From: Flavobacterium sp.
Lineage (GTDB): Bacteria; Bacteroidota; Bacteroidia; Flavobacteriales; Flavobacteriaceae
Direction of reading: 5' to 3'
DNA: 64,000 bases
Assembly: GCF_024642105.1 (NCBI RefSeq)
Contig: NZ_JAHEBT010000002.1
Span: 1-64,000, forward strand
The notes below the pieces were generated by a model. That model saw only the letters and a program-made list of their open reading frames with translations, ran no database searches and was not told the DNA's origin. A program made the position numbers and the translations under genes. Position 1 is the stretch's first letter; every line of letters starts with the position of its first letter. Positions 1 to 9,013 of the stretch are shown here, one piece after another.

Positions 1-20
1 CAATTAAGCAATTTTGAAAA

Positions 21-66
21 TATTTTCGGATAAATTTTACGGTTTTTTAAAAATTTCTTTACGGTT
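21..66. repeat. Left arm of an inverted repeat
   Basis: Positions 22-42 are the exact reverse complement of 678-698 (21 bp). The similarity extends outward, with a second AACCGTAA block in each arm, to about 46 bp. The arms enclose ~610 bp holding a helix-turn-helix remnant. This could be the terminal repeat of a small degraded mobile or non-autonomous element. No transposase and no clear target-site duplication are visible. Confidence 0.6.
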
Positions 67-401
67 CTAATAGAAATTATTAGCGAAAATTTAAATCGTA
101 CGAACTAGGTTTTGAAAGAGGGTAATTTTTCATAGGTATAAAAAGTTGGGTGGAATAAGAACGATTTGGGTACTCCTGAAACACATGATGTTTTCTGATT
201 TATCTCACATTTTAAAACTGAAATAAATACCTCGTATGTACATGCTTTACAAATTTCAAAAACAAAAAATTAATATCCAATTCACATTAAAGCTAAATAA
301 TTCCAAATAAGACTAAATGAAAATGAATTAGGTTTTAATTCTATTTTTTTTATAAAATTGTACCCCCCTCAATGAAACTGATGATAACTAATTTGTAATA
401 A

Positions 402-602
402 AGCAGGGTACCAAACGTCTTAAAATCAATTCGATTAGCAAGAATCGAAAGAAACCACACTCAGGAATTTATTGCCACAAGATTAAACTTAACTCAAAGT
501 TATTATGCTAAAATTGAACGTGGCAATGCTAAACTAACCTTAGATGTATTTTTCCAATTACTCGACATTTTAGAACTCAATTATCTTGATTTTTTCAAAT
601 AG
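402..602 (+). pseudogene. Start-less XRE-family helix-turn-helix remnant
   Basis: The frame ending at the TAG at 600-602 encodes an XRE-type DNA-binding domain, including the segments QEFIATRLNLTQSYYAKIER and LTLDVFFQLLDILELNYL, a typical HTH_3 pattern. Two consecutive TAA codons at 396-401 close the frame upstream. No ATG, GTG or TTG lies between them and the domain, so the gene has lost its start or is read by frameshift or from a rare start codon. It sits between two inverted repeats and upstream of the OLD nuclease. It may once have been that gene's regulator or part of a mobile element. The domain call is good; the pseudogene status is an inference. Confidence 0.55.
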
Positions 603-652
603 ATTAAAAGACAAAATCAAACACATTGTCATTGTTCTTGCCACAAAAACAA

Positions 653-699
653 AACCGTAATATAAATCTTAAAAAAACCGTAAAATTTATCCGAAAATT
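653..699. repeat. Right arm of the inverted repeat
   Basis: This is the partner of the arm at 21-66; the core at 678-698 matches 22-42 exactly in inverse orientation. It ends about 95 bp before the promoter of the OLD-family gene. Confidence 0.6.
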
Positions 700-793
700 A
701 ATTTCAAATTTGGAAAAGTAAATTATTATAAAATAAAGCATTAGTGATAAACACGATGTATCCATACTTTCAATCTTAGATTGACGCAATGCG

Positions 794-801
794 TATATTT
801 G
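794..801 (+). promoter_or_regulatory. Bacteroidota -7 element for the OLD gene
   Basis: TATATTTG fits the Bacteroidota -7 consensus TAnnTTTG exactly and ends 33 bp before the ATG at 835. No good -33 TTG is visible at the usual spacing, so the call is moderate. Confidence 0.45.
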
Positions 802-834
802 GATGTTAACTACCTATTTTAAACCAACATTAAT

Positions 835-2712
835 ATGAAATTAGTCAGTATCAAACTTCGAAATTTTCGAATTTACAAAGATGAAATAAACATCATTCTT
901 GGAGACCTCAATTGTGTAATTGGTAAAAACGACATTGGTAAATCTACTATTCTTGAGGCATTGAACATTTTCTTCAATGATGGTATTGAAAAAACAGATT
1001 TATCGGTTAATGCTGAAGATGATGTTATAGAAATGACATGTTTATTTGATGATTTCAAGGAAAAAATAATACTTGACTCAAGCGTTGAGACATCCCTACA
1101 AGAAGAGTCATTATTAAATCAAAACGGATTACTCGAGATAAAAAAGGGTTTTAAAATTGGAGGTACAATTACTAAATCAACGTTTATAATTGCTAACCAC
1201 GAAACTCATGAAAAACTAGTCAATATATTGACTTTAAAAAACTCACCGCTCAAGTCTTTGGCAACAGAACTAAATGTTGATTTAGCTGGCATAAACAAAA
1301 CAAAAAATCCACCAATAAGAAAAGCAATTAAACTTCATTTAGGAAGTCCAAAAGGATTAATAGAGCTAAAAGTGGAAGGGAGTTTAGACACAGAGAATAA
1401 TTTAAAAGCAGTCTGGTCTAAACTAAAAGATTTTCTCCCAATTTTTACTTTATTCAAAGTAGACAAAACTATTAATGACAAAGACAAAGATGTTCAGGAT
1501 CCTATGAATCAGGCAATAAAAGAAACGCTTGCTATTCCCGAAATCAAAACGTTATTAGATAAAATAGAAGAGGAAATTAAAGCAAAATCAACAATCGTCG
1601 CTGAGCAAACACTTGAAAAACTTAAAAAAATTGACGTAAGTCTCGCGGAAAAAATGAAGTCTGATTTTAGTAAACTTCCGAGCTGGGACAAAATTTTTGA
1701 TTTAACACTTTTAAATGAAAATAATGTTCCATTAAATAAAAGAGGTAGTGGAGTTAAAAGACTCGTTCTTCTAAGTTTCTTTCAAGCTCAAGCAGAAAAA
1801 AAGAAATTTGAGAATTCCGCACCCTCAATTATTTATGCTATTGAGGAACCAGAAACAGCCCAACATCCAAATCATCAAAAAATATTAATCAATTCTTTAA
1901 TAAATCTTAGTGAGAGAGCAAACATTCAAGTAATGTTTACTACTCATAGCGCCAATCTTGTGCGAGAAATCCCAATAGAATCTTTAATATACATTCATAA
2001 AGAAGAAGAAAAGGTGAATACTATTGAGTACGGAATTAATTTTGAAAATCAGAAATTAAACGAGGAAACAATTAATCGAGTTATCGAAACACTTGGTGTA
2101 CTTCCAAATCCAGCAGATAAAATTTTAAAACTTCTTTTTGTTGAAGGAAATCATGATGTCAATGCTTTAAAAAGGTATAGTAAAATATTGAATGCGCATA
2201 ATAACAATATTATACCTCTAGACGAGAGACAAGACATTGCAATTGTGATTTCAGGTGGTTCTTGTCTTAAGTTCTACATAGATAATAAATATCTTGATGG
2301 TTTAGGTAAACCTGAAATACATATCTACGATAATGACATTCCTGAGTATCGAGAATATGTAGGTAAAATTAATCAACAACAGAATAAAAAAGGATTTAAT
2401 ACAACAAAAACAGAACTCGAAAATTACTTGACAAAAGAAGCTATTGAGGAATCTTACGCATTAAATGGTTTAATAATTACTTTGCCTGAAATTACGGATG
2501 AAATGGACGTTCCTAAAATTGTAGCTCAAACGCTTCAAGCTACTAGTAATGGTAGACAATGGGAAGAATTATCTGACGAGGAACAAAAGAAAAAGGAATC
2601 AAAGTGTAAAAAGCATCTAAATACAATAGCGGTAGAAAAAATGTCCATTGAGAGACTAAAATATAGAAATGGTTTGGAAGAAATTTGTGATTGGTTTCTA
2701 CACTTAAACTAA
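835..2712 (+). CDS. OLD-family ATP-dependent endonuclease (AAA ATPase + TOPRIM)
   Basis: The N-terminus has the SMC/RecF-like start of OLD proteins and a Walker A motif GKNDIGKST at residues 30-38. A Walker B-like IEEPE is at about 336-340, followed by FTTHS, the H-switch region. A C-terminal TOPRIM domain starts near LLFVEGNHD (Glu437). OLD proteins are DNA nucleases, often in phage defence. Class 2 members (Gabija GajA) pair with a UvrD-like helicase, but no helicase is adjacent here, so this is a class 1 or orphan type. Neighbours are a broken HTH gene upstream and tandem repeats downstream, so an accessory-island setting is likely. The family call is firm; a defence role is inferred. Confidence 0.85.
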   Translation: MKLVSIKLRNFRIYKDEINIILGDLNCVIGKNDIGKSTILEALNIFFNDGIEKTDLSVNAEDDVIEMTCLFDDFKEKIILDSSVETSLQEESLLNQNGLLEIKKGFKIGGTITKSTFIIANHETHEKLVNILTLKNSPLKSLATELNVDLAGINKTKNPPIRKAIKLHLGSPKGLIELKVEGSLDTENNLKAVWSKLKDFLPIFTLFKVDKTINDKDKDVQDPMNQAIKETLAIPEIKTLLDKIEEEIKAKSTIVAEQTLEKLKKIDVSLAEKMKSDFSKLPSWDKIFDLTLLNENNVPLNKRGSGVKRLVLLSFFQAQAEKKKFENSAPSIIYAIEEPETAQHPNHQKILINSLINLSERANIQVMFTTHSANLVREIPIESLIYIHKEEEKVNTIEYGINFENQKLNEETINRVIETLGVLPNPADKILKLLFVEGNHDVNALKRYSKILNAHNNNIIPLDERQDIAIVISGGSCLKFYIDNKYLDGLGKPEIHIYDNDIPEYREYVGKINQQQNKKGFNTTKTELENYLTKEAIEESYALNGLIITLPEITDEMDVPKIVAQTLQATSNGRQWEELSDEEQKKKESKCKKHLNTIAVEKMSIERLKYRNGLEEICDWFLHLN

Positions 2713-2799
2713 AAACAACAGTTAACAGCGGTTTCGCAAGATTTGATACACGAGGACTGATAAAAAGCCATTTTAGAAGATTTAAGAGATATTAAATAT

Positions 2800-2832
2800 A
2801 CAAAAGGAGAGACATACAGCCTCTCCTTTTGT
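2800..2832 (+). terminator. Stem-loop after the OLD gene
   Basis: ACAAAAGGAGAG at 2800-2811 pairs perfectly with CTCTCCTTTTGT at 2821-2832 around a 9-nt loop, 88 bp after the stop codon. The T-tract is only the end of the stem, so it may be a weak terminator. The rest of the 2713-3382 gap holds tandem repeats and two further terminators; no gene is visible. Confidence 0.5.
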
Positions 2833-2938
2833 AAAAAAATTTTACTTAAGTATTGATTATCAAAATAATAGCTTAATCATTTTAAGCCATCACTAATATT
2901 GATAAATTACCCATTACCATAAATTGGAAATCGTTTTA

Positions 2939-3229
2939 TATCGAACCTGTAATCATCATAAAATCAACAAGTTGTATTTATTTTAAATCTATAGCGCTCA
3001 CAAGTTGAACCAATGACCTTAAATTCAGTTTTAAGGTCATTTTTTATTTTATATCGAACCCATAACCTTCAGAAAATCAATAAGTTGGTTCGATTTTAAA
3101 TCTATATTGCCCACAGTCGTACCAATGACCTTAAATTCAGTTTTAAGGTCATTTTTTATTTTATATCGAACCCATAACCTTCAGAAAATCAATAAGTTGG
3201 TTCGATTTTAAATCTATATTGCCCACAAC
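2939..3229. repeat. Three tandem ~112-bp repeats with terminator hairpins
   Basis: The units begin at about 2939, 3052 and 3164. Units 2 and 3 are nearly identical over their shared part; unit 1 is diverged. Each full unit contains the arms ATCGAACC and GGTTCGAT about 26 nt apart (arms intact in units 2 and 3). This is followed by TCTATA-like sequence and a perfect hairpin AATGACCTTAAA/TTTAAGGTCATT with a T-run (3012-3046 and 3124-3157). The third unit lacks that hairpin and runs into a different terminator. The function is unknown; scars of repeated insertion or recombination are possible. Confidence 0.65.
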
Positions 3230-3232
3230 ACT

Positions 3233-3265
3233 AAAACTCCTTAAGAAATTAAGGAGTTTTTTTTT
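3233..3265 (+). terminator. Rho-independent terminator
   Basis: The stem AAAACTCCTTAA / TTAAGGAGTTTT (3233-3244 and 3249-3260) has a GAAA loop and a T-run on the + strand. The same hairpin occurs at 51005-51036 between the two GH13 genes. Confidence 0.65.
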
Positions 3266-3316
3266 ATGTTTTTTAAAAACAAGATATTTATTTTACTCTA
3301 AGACTATCTAATTATA

Positions 3317-3349
3317 AAAAAAACCTGTAATCATAATTACAGGTTTTTT
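3317..3349 (-). terminator. Bidirectional terminator after the sulfatase operon
   Basis: The stem CCTGTAAT / ATTACAGG (3324-3331 and 3336-3343) has A-runs on one side and T-runs on the other. It lies 34 bp beyond the stop of the leftward sulfatase and probably ends the kinase-mutase-sulfatase operon. Confidence 0.7.
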
Positions 3350-3382
3350 ATTAAATACATTTTAAAATACAATCCTCAATTT

Positions 3383-4732
3383 CTATTCTGACGCCTCTGC
3401 TCCTATAGGGTAATAAGTCAAAGGAGGCAACGAATCTTTCCATTTTTTGTAATTATTAAACAATTCGTTAGCTTTATCTAAATGAATAGAATATACGTTT
3501 TTTTCTTCCCCAATATCATTTTTCACATTATACAACTCTGGTGTTTTATTTGGCAAGCAAACTAACTTCCAATCTCCGCTTCGAATAGCTCCTTTATCCT
3601 TAGCAAGACACCAATACAAGGTTCTATTATCAACTGTTTTATCAGAGATACTTAATATGTCCATTATATTCTGTCCTTGTAATTGTTGGTTTTTTCTAAA
3701 ATTACCCCCAGCCGCATCAATAAAAGTAGGTACGAAATCCAACGTACTAACAATTCGATTACAAACAGAGTTGGGTTTAATTTGTCCCTTCCATCTTATA
3801 GCCATAGGAACTCTTATTCCTCCTTCATAAGCATCACTTTTCATTCCTCTTAAAGGAAAATTATCGGCATGAATATGCGATTTTTCACCCCCATTATCAT
3901 TTGTAAAAATGACAATGGTATTATCTGCTAGATGTAACTTTTCTAACTTATCCAGAATTTTTCCAACATTTTCGTCTAACGAATTTGTCATTGCCGCATT
4001 CAACACTCTTATTTTATCGTCAAACTTGCCCTTAAATTTGTCCATGTCTTTAGGTTTAGCCTCTTGAGGGACATGAACCGCATTAAACGAAACATACAAA
4101 AAGAATGGATTGTTTTTGTTGGATTCAATAAACGCTTGAGCTTTATCAGCTATCGCATCTGTCATATAAGGAATGCTATCTGCTGGGACAGGCTTGCCGT
4201 TTTCTTGTACTTCATTGGCCTGACCAGAAAAATATTTGCTACTACCCCAGAGAAATCCCCAAAAATAATCGAACCCTCTTTTGTTAGGCAGAAACGGTCC
4301 TGAAAATCCTTCATGCCACTTCCCTACTATTCCACTTTTATATCCCAGAGGAGCCAAGTATTCTCCTACTAGTTTTACATTTTCTGGAATTCCGTATTCT
4401 GTTTCTTTTATACTGTATTTTCTATTTTTAATAAAATTATACACATTCCCAAAACAAGCTTGATTTATCCCTGTTAGCATTCCTGCTCTAGAAGGAGCGC
4501 AAACAGATCCTGTAACATAGGCATTTGTAAATTTCACCCCTTCATTTGCTATTCTATCAATATTGGGAGTTGGAATTAAACGATTACTTTGAAAACTAAA
4601 ATCAGCATATCCAGCATCGTCTGATAAAATAATTATTATGTTAGGCTGTTGCTTTATTTTTTGTTGTGCAATCATACCAATACTACAAAGAAGAAAAAAT
4701 AGTACAAAATAACACTTCAATTTAGGTTGCAT
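3383..4732 (-). CDS. Secreted Cys-type sulfatase (S1 family)
   Basis: This is an arylsulfatase-fold protein of 449 residues with a Sec signal peptide (cleavage near Ala22-Gln). It has the metal-binding LSDDAGYAD start and the formylglycine motif CAPSR at residues 78-82, where Cys78 is the residue converted to formylglycine. Downstream landmarks include GKWH and a TNDNGGE metal-binding motif. It is the last gene of the leftward operon with the phosphomutase (87 bp gap) and the GHMP kinase, so it is co-expressed with cytoplasmic amino-sugar enzymes. Its likely substrate is a sulfated GalNAc or uronate in chondroitin-type oligosaccharides. The S1 subfamily cannot be fixed by eye. The family call is firm; the substrate is inferred. 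Confidence 0.88.
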   Translation of the reverse strand: MQPKLKCYFVLFFLLCSIGMIAQQKIKQQPNIIIILSDDAGYADFSFQSNRLIPTPNIDRIANEGVKFTNAYVTGSVCAPSRAGMLTGINQACFGNVYNFIKNRKYSIKETEYGIPENVKLVGEYLAPLGYKSGIVGKWHEGFSGPFLPNKRGFDYFWGFLWGSSKYFSGQANEVQENGKPVPADSIPYMTDAIADKAQAFIESNKNNPFFLYVSFNAVHVPQEAKPKDMDKFKGKFDDKIRVLNAAMTNSLDENVGKILDKLEKLHLADNTIVIFTNDNGGEKSHIHADNFPLRGMKSDAYEGGIRVPMAIRWKGQIKPNSVCNRIVSTLDFVPTFIDAAGGNFRKNQQLQGQNIMDILSISDKTVDNRTLYWCLAKDKGAIRSGDWKLVCLPNKTPELYNVKNDIGEEKNVYSIHLDKANELFNNYKKWKDSLPPLTYYPIGAEASE

Positions 4733-4819
4733 ACAAATTAATTTAGATGAGACAATTTGATTATTACTGTATTTTATTAAGAGAATTCAAACGAGACCCT
4801 TTTTACGAAACTTCCATCG

Positions 4820-6193
4820 TTAAATTTGAGCGCAAACTTGAAGTGCTATCGCTTTGGCTTTTTCATACGTTTTAGCCTCAGAATATATTCTTAAAATAGG
4901 TTCTGTATTTGAAGCTCTTAAATGTACCCAACAATCCTCTTCCATTTCAATTTTTATACCGTCAATCGTGATAATAGTAGATTGAGAATACAACTGCTTC
5001 ATTTTTTCTAAAATAGCTGTCAAGGTCATTTTGGGACTTAATTCTATTTTATGCTTGTACATATAATATTGAGGATAATTGCTTTTTAAAGCAGATAACG
5101 TTGTTTTATTTACTGCCAAACTGCTTAGCATTAATGCAATTCCCACCAATGCATCTCTTCCATAATGTAAATCTGGATAAATTATACCCCCATTTCCTTC
5201 ACCACCAATTACTGCATTCACTTCTTTCATTTTTTCTACAACATTCACCTCACCAACAGCAGAAGCATAATAATTTCCTCCTTTTGATTGAGCAACATCT
5301 TTAAGTGCTTTAGTAGAAGATAAGTTAGACACTGTATTTCCAATAGTGTTTGACAAAATGTAGTCAGCAACAGCTACAAGAGTATATTCTTCATTAAAAG
5401 GTGTTCCATTTTCACACATTAATACTAACCTATCCACATCAGGGTCAACTGCAATCCCAATATCAAATTTTTGTTCGAGCATCATTCCCTGTAATTCCGT
5501 TAAATTTTCTGTTAGCGGTTCCGGATTATGAGCAAATTTTCCGTCAGGAGTACAATTTAAAAGCGCTATGGTTTCAACTCCTAAACTTTTAAGAAGCATT
5601 GGCACGGCAATTCCACCTGTTGAATTTACGGCATCTACAGCAACTTTAAACTTTCTTTCTCTTATTGCTTCAGTATTTACTAATGGCAATGCTTTAATTT
5701 GATCGATATGATACGTGATGTAATCATTTTTCACCGAATAATTTCCTAACTCATCTACTCCAACATATTCATACTTCCCATTATCAGCCCAATCTAAAAT
5801 CTCGGCAACATCATTTCCGTTGACAAACTCGCCTTTGTAATTTAATAATTTTAATGCATTCCATTCTTTAGGATTATGGCTTGCTGTTAGAATAATTCCT
5901 CCTAAAGCATTTTCTGCAACTACCGCCATTTCTACAGTAGGAGTTGTGGATAATTCTAAATCGACAACATCTAACCCTAATGATTGTAATGTAGCACTTA
6001 CTATTTTAGAGACTATTTCACCTGAGAGTCTTGCATCTCTTCCTATTACAATCTTTTTTTTATGTGCATCTCTTTTTTTTAGCCAATAACCAAATGCAGC
6101 TACAAATTTTACAATATCATTAGGTGTAAAAGAGTCTTCTACTGCTCCCCCAATTGTACCTCTTATTCCAGATATCGATTTAATTAAAGTCAT
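4820..6193 (-). CDS. glmM: Phosphohexosamine mutase (GlmM-like)
   Basis: This alpha-D-phosphohexomutase interconverts hexose(amine) 1- and 6-phosphates in the cytoplasm. The 457-residue protein has the phosphoserine loop TASHNP (Ser105), the metal loop DPDVDR, the sugar loop GEGNGG and the C-terminal phosphate-binding RASNTEPILRIY. Length and motifs fit bacterial phosphoglucosamine/phosphomanno-mutases. It follows the GHMP kinase by 37 bp in a leftward operon under a LacI-type box. Its operon position suggests a catabolic job, for example GlcNAc-1-P to GlcNAc-6-P in GalNAc breakdown, rather than the housekeeping GlmM role. The symbol is the nearest family name only; the substrate is unproven. 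Confidence 0.8.
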   Translation of the reverse strand: MTLIKSISGIRGTIGGAVEDSFTPNDIVKFVAAFGYWLKKRDAHKKKIVIGRDARLSGEIVSKIVSATLQSLGLDVVDLELSTTPTVEMAVVAENALGGIILTASHNPKEWNALKLLNYKGEFVNGNDVAEILDWADNGKYEYVGVDELGNYSVKNDYITYHIDQIKALPLVNTEAIRERKFKVAVDAVNSTGGIAVPMLLKSLGVETIALLNCTPDGKFAHNPEPLTENLTELQGMMLEQKFDIGIAVDPDVDRLVLMCENGTPFNEEYTLVAVADYILSNTIGNTVSNLSSTKALKDVAQSKGGNYYASAVGEVNVVEKMKEVNAVIGGEGNGGIIYPDLHYGRDALVGIALMLSSLAVNKTTLSALKSNYPQYYMYKHKIELSPKMTLTAILEKMKQLYSQSTIITIDGIKIEMEEDCWVHLRASNTEPILRIYSEAKTYEKAKAIALQVCAQI

Positions 6194-6230
6194 TCTAAAT
6201 TTTTATTTTTATTCTGTGTTATAATTGTTT

Positions 6231-7316
6231 TTATCTATCAACTTTAGTTCCGTCACCAATAGTAATAATATACGCTATACCTCCTTCTTTCTCAATAGCT
6301 TCAGCAACCAATTCAGGATTTTTTGGAGCATACGCAAACATGCATCCGCCACCTCCAGAACCATTTATTTTTGCGCCTAATGCACCTGCCTTTAATGAGG
6401 CGTCAATCATTCTATTAATTTTAGGTGTAGACACTTTTTTAGCGTCTCTCAAACTATTTTGATGAATTGTTAACAACTCTCCAAATCTCACATCATCAAT
6501 TGCTCCTTTTTCGAACATTTCTTTTGCTTCAAGAAGAACATCTCGATCAGAGAGGTTTCCTGCTAATAAGAGTAGTTCGTCATCGGTCAATAGTGAGACA
6601 TAGTTTTGTACAGAGTCTTTTGGAGATGTTTTTAAATCAAATTCTGGGTCAAAATCGCCGATTTTCTTTAATATATCCAACATGCCAAACTTTACATGTT
6701 TTAAAATATTGATAGTATCTTTAGGCTCTTTCGAATCTCCCAACACAAAAGTTCCTAAAGCAGGACTATACGAATTAATACTTATTTGAGGCTCTGATTC
6801 CATATAAATAATATTCCCTAAAGCTGTAGAATATTGGTCCATCATCCCTCCAGGCTCTCCAAATTCCAATACCTCAGCTTGATACGCCAATTCGCCTATA
6901 ATTTGTTGCGATACAGGCTGATAGTTATCTGCCATTTGAATTAGAAAATTCACCCAAGTAACTATTAAAGCAGAAGAACTTGATGTTCCTGAGTTAATAG
7001 GAATATCTCCTTTAATAGTCAAGTCAAATCCTGACGAAAAACGGTATCCTTCACGTTGCAATACATTGACAACACTCCTGAAGTAGTCACGAGGTTTAAC
7101 ATATTTGATCTCATCTGTAATTTCAAACGTATCTTTATCATCAATATCCGGCATATAAATAGTGACTAGTTTGTCATCTCTTCTCGCTCCTGTAATGGTA
7201 ACTCTACGAGAAATACCCGCAGCGATAATTGGAAGCCCTAAATAATCTTGGTGCTCTCCAAATAAACAAATCCTCCCCGGAGTAGAAACTTTCAAATTGT
7301 TATTTTCTGTAATCAT
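6231..7316 (-). CDS. GHMP sugar kinase (galactokinase-like; probable HexNAc 1-kinase)
   Basis: A cytoplasmic 361-residue GHMP kinase with the galactokinase-type signature GRICLFGEHQDYLG (14-27), the ATP loop PINSGTSSSSAL (106-117), a catalytic-Asp region GGMMDQ (Asp160) and the C-terminal KINGSGGGGC loop. Family members phosphorylate C1 of galactose, GalNAc or uronic acids. It is the first gene of an operon with a phosphohexosamine mutase and a sulfatase. It faces a nucleotidyltransferase and a UDP-HexNAc-type epimerase across the LacI gene. In a chondroitin locus the most economical substrate is GalNAc, but GlcNAc, galactose or uronates are not excluded. The leader from the predicted promoter is long (~230 nt). 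Confidence 0.8.
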   Translation of the reverse strand: MITENNNLKVSTPGRICLFGEHQDYLGLPIIAAGISRRVTITGARRDDKLVTIYMPDIDDKDTFEITDEIKYVKPRDYFRSVVNVLQREGYRFSSGFDLTIKGDIPINSGTSSSSALIVTWVNFLIQMADNYQPVSQQIIGELAYQAEVLEFGEPGGMMDQYSTALGNIIYMESEPQISINSYSPALGTFVLGDSKEPKDTINILKHVKFGMLDILKKIGDFDPEFDLKTSPKDSVQNYVSLLTDDELLLLAGNLSDRDVLLEAKEMFEKGAIDDVRFGELLTIHQNSLRDAKKVSTPKINRMIDASLKAGALGAKINGSGGGGCMFAYAPKNPELVAEAIEKEGGIAYIITIGDGTKVDR

Positions 7317-7819
7317 ATTAATTTATTTTCTTCTTTATATTCTAATTCATAACCACTGTTACTCTGGTTATTTAACATCCTATCAACTAATCACAAACCC
7401 TTTTTATTGATTCCAATAAATCAGTTGTTGTTTACAATTTTATAATTGAACCAAGGAAAAATTATGAAATAATTGACACAAAAATCGGTCATAAAATCTA
7501 ATAAATCAGAGCTTTAAAATCGATTTTTGATCACAACTACAATCTAATTTTTTCACAATAGTAGCCATTAAATTAATACAAAACAAGAAAAAACAAGAAA
7601 AATGTGCTCGAACACATTTTTAAAAGAAAAACCAATTATAAAAAATTAAATTCTGTTTTAATTGATTTTTAAAGTCTCGGCTTTAACCGATACAATTGTA
7701 CTAATTACACAAGACTACAATCGTACAAAAAACATCATTGCAAACGATGATGAGATGCATCGCAGCATAACTAATTCCGATTCTATAAGGTGAACTATAA
7801 ATTTAAGATTAATTATTCT
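7317..7819. other. Intergenic region with the kinase-operon promoter
   Basis: A 503-bp gap between two leftward genes. It holds the LacI-type box and promoter at 7556-7616, leaving a ~230-nt AT-rich leader before the kinase gene. A short hairpin CATCATTG/CGATGATG at 7733-7752 lies downstream of the LacI gene and could be a weak terminator without a T-run. No RNA gene or conserved leader structure was recognised. Confidence 0.5.
7556..7616 (-). promoter_or_regulatory. LacI-type box and promoter of the kinase operon
   Basis: Box TGTGCTCGAACACA is at 7603-7616. Reading leftward, a 16-bp gap leads to TTG (7586-7584), a 20-bp spacer and TACTATTG (7563-7556). The same box-to-promoter spacing recurs at 9000, 42985 and 47878. 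The box lies upstream of the -33 element, which suggests activation rather than simple repression. Confidence 0.6.
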
Positions 7820-8863
7820 CTAAGTCAGGTAATAATTAGCATTTTCAGTATTAATTATTTCAATAGGCAAAAGAGTAGCATTTGGAATTTCTTTATTAAA
7901 AAGAAAATATTCAACCAAACACGTTATCCCTATATAGGCTTGATTTTTAGGATTCTGATGAATCAGAAAGTCAATTACACCTTCATTCAAATAGGATACA
8001 TTCTTATCAATTAAGTCATATCCTATAACCCCTATTTTTTTACTTGATTGTGTTTCTTTAATCATTTTTGCCACTTGATAGGCTTTTGAGGTAGTCACAA
8101 AAATACCGGACAGATTTGGATTGCCTTTTATGAAATTAAAAAAATTAGCTTCATAATTAGGATTCTTTAAATTCAAGGTGACAATTTCATAATCACATTC
8201 CTTTTTTTCAGAAAAGTAATTTCGAAATCCTGACTCTTTTTCTTGCATGTGAGTCGCATTCTTGTACGATTCATCAATATGCACAATCGCAATTTGTCCT
8301 TTGCCATACAATAAGTCAAATAGTTTTGCAACTACTCTACCACTCTTAAACAAATCTTGACTCACGAAATTTTTAATAAATTCAGATTGCACTTGATTAT
8401 TAATCGTACTTACAAGGACTCCCAAATCGTTATATTCCTTAACTACATTTAAAGTTTCTTTATAAAACAATGGCGCCAAAAGAATTGCATCAGGAGAACT
8501 CTTTATGACTTCTTTATTAACACTTAAAAAAGAAGATTTACTTTCAGGATTGAAATAAAATATTTTTATTGAGACACTAAATGCTCTAAACTCCTTTATG
8601 GCTTGTTCTAATCCGCTAACACAAGGTTGCCAATACGGGTCAATACTAGGATCTGGAATTATTGCAACAATGCGATAAATTTTATTGTTCTTCAAATTTC
8701 TAGCGATAAGATTTGGCTCATAATCAATCTTATCCAATACCTCATTCACTTTATCTAAAGCTTTCTGAGAAACCTTTCCTCTGTTATGCAAAACCCTATC
8801 AACAGTACCTTTAGAAACTCCTGCAAGCTTAGCAATATCTTTAATTGTATATTTTTCAGTCAT
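7820..8863 (-). CDS. LacI-family transcriptional regulator
   Basis: A 347-residue regulator. It has an N-terminal LacI helix-turn-helix (IKDIAKLAGVSKGTVDRVLH, then a hinge helix EPNLIARNLKNN) and a periplasmic-binding-protein-like effector domain containing VAIIPDPSIDPYW. It sits between the two oppositely oriented amino-sugar operons, and boxes of the TGTGCTCGAGCACA type flank it (7603 and 9000). Its own predicted promoter overlaps the 9000 box, suggesting autoregulation. The effector is probably a sugar or oligosaccharide from glycosaminoglycan breakdown. A second LacI protein at 47998 is also near a box, so which one binds is not settled. Confidence 0.85.
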   Translation of the reverse strand: MTEKYTIKDIAKLAGVSKGTVDRVLHNRGKVSQKALDKVNEVLDKIDYEPNLIARNLKNNKIYRIVAIIPDPSIDPYWQPCVSGLEQAIKEFRAFSVSIKIFYFNPESKSSFLSVNKEVIKSSPDAILLAPLFYKETLNVVKEYNDLGVLVSTINNQVQSEFIKNFVSQDLFKSGRVVAKLFDLLYGKGQIAIVHIDESYKNATHMQEKESGFRNYFSEKKECDYEIVTLNLKNPNYEANFFNFIKGNPNLSGIFVTTSKAYQVAKMIKETQSSKKIGVIGYDLIDKNVSYLNEGVIDFLIHQNPKNQAYIGITCLVEYFLFNKEIPNATLLPIEIINTENANYYLT

Positions 8864-8971
8864 AACGACAAATGTATAAAAACTTTTATAATAGCAAATT
8901 TTGGTACTTTGACTTGATGCACAATGTTAATTATTCATCACACACCCTCTATTTAATACCGCTTTATTTTT

Positions 8972-9013
8972 CAAATATAACAATAAATTTATTATTTTAT
9001 GTGCTCGAGCACA
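8972..9013 (-). promoter_or_regulatory. Leftward promoter of the LacI gene overlapped by its box
   Basis: Reading leftward, TATATTTG (8979-8972) is a perfect -7 element. The expected -33 position, 20 bp upstream, falls inside the box TGTGCTCGAGCACA (9000-9013). This geometry fits autorepression. No separate TTG supports the -33 element, so the call is tentative. Confidence 0.4.

Noticed and set aside
604..789. A 61-codon leftward open frame before the OLD gene
   Set aside because: It lies across the right inverted repeat and the promoter, is very AT-rich and hydrophobic by composition only, and has no recognisable domain.
2713..2865. Possible coding remnant (a frame reading AVSQDLIHED, two stops, KAILEDLRDIK)
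   Set aside because: It is short, interrupted by stops and not matched to any family I know; not enough to call a pseudogene.
3052..3229. GGTTCGATTTT in the tandem repeats as a tRNA 3' end
   Set aside because: No acceptor or anticodon stems pair, and no CCA-compatible end or D-arm is visible.
4064..4463. Open frames opposite the first sulfatase, and similar antisense frames over the lyases, SusC, GH3 and GH13 genes
   Set aside because: They are shadows of strongly supported genes on the other strand, with no signal peptides or domains of their own.
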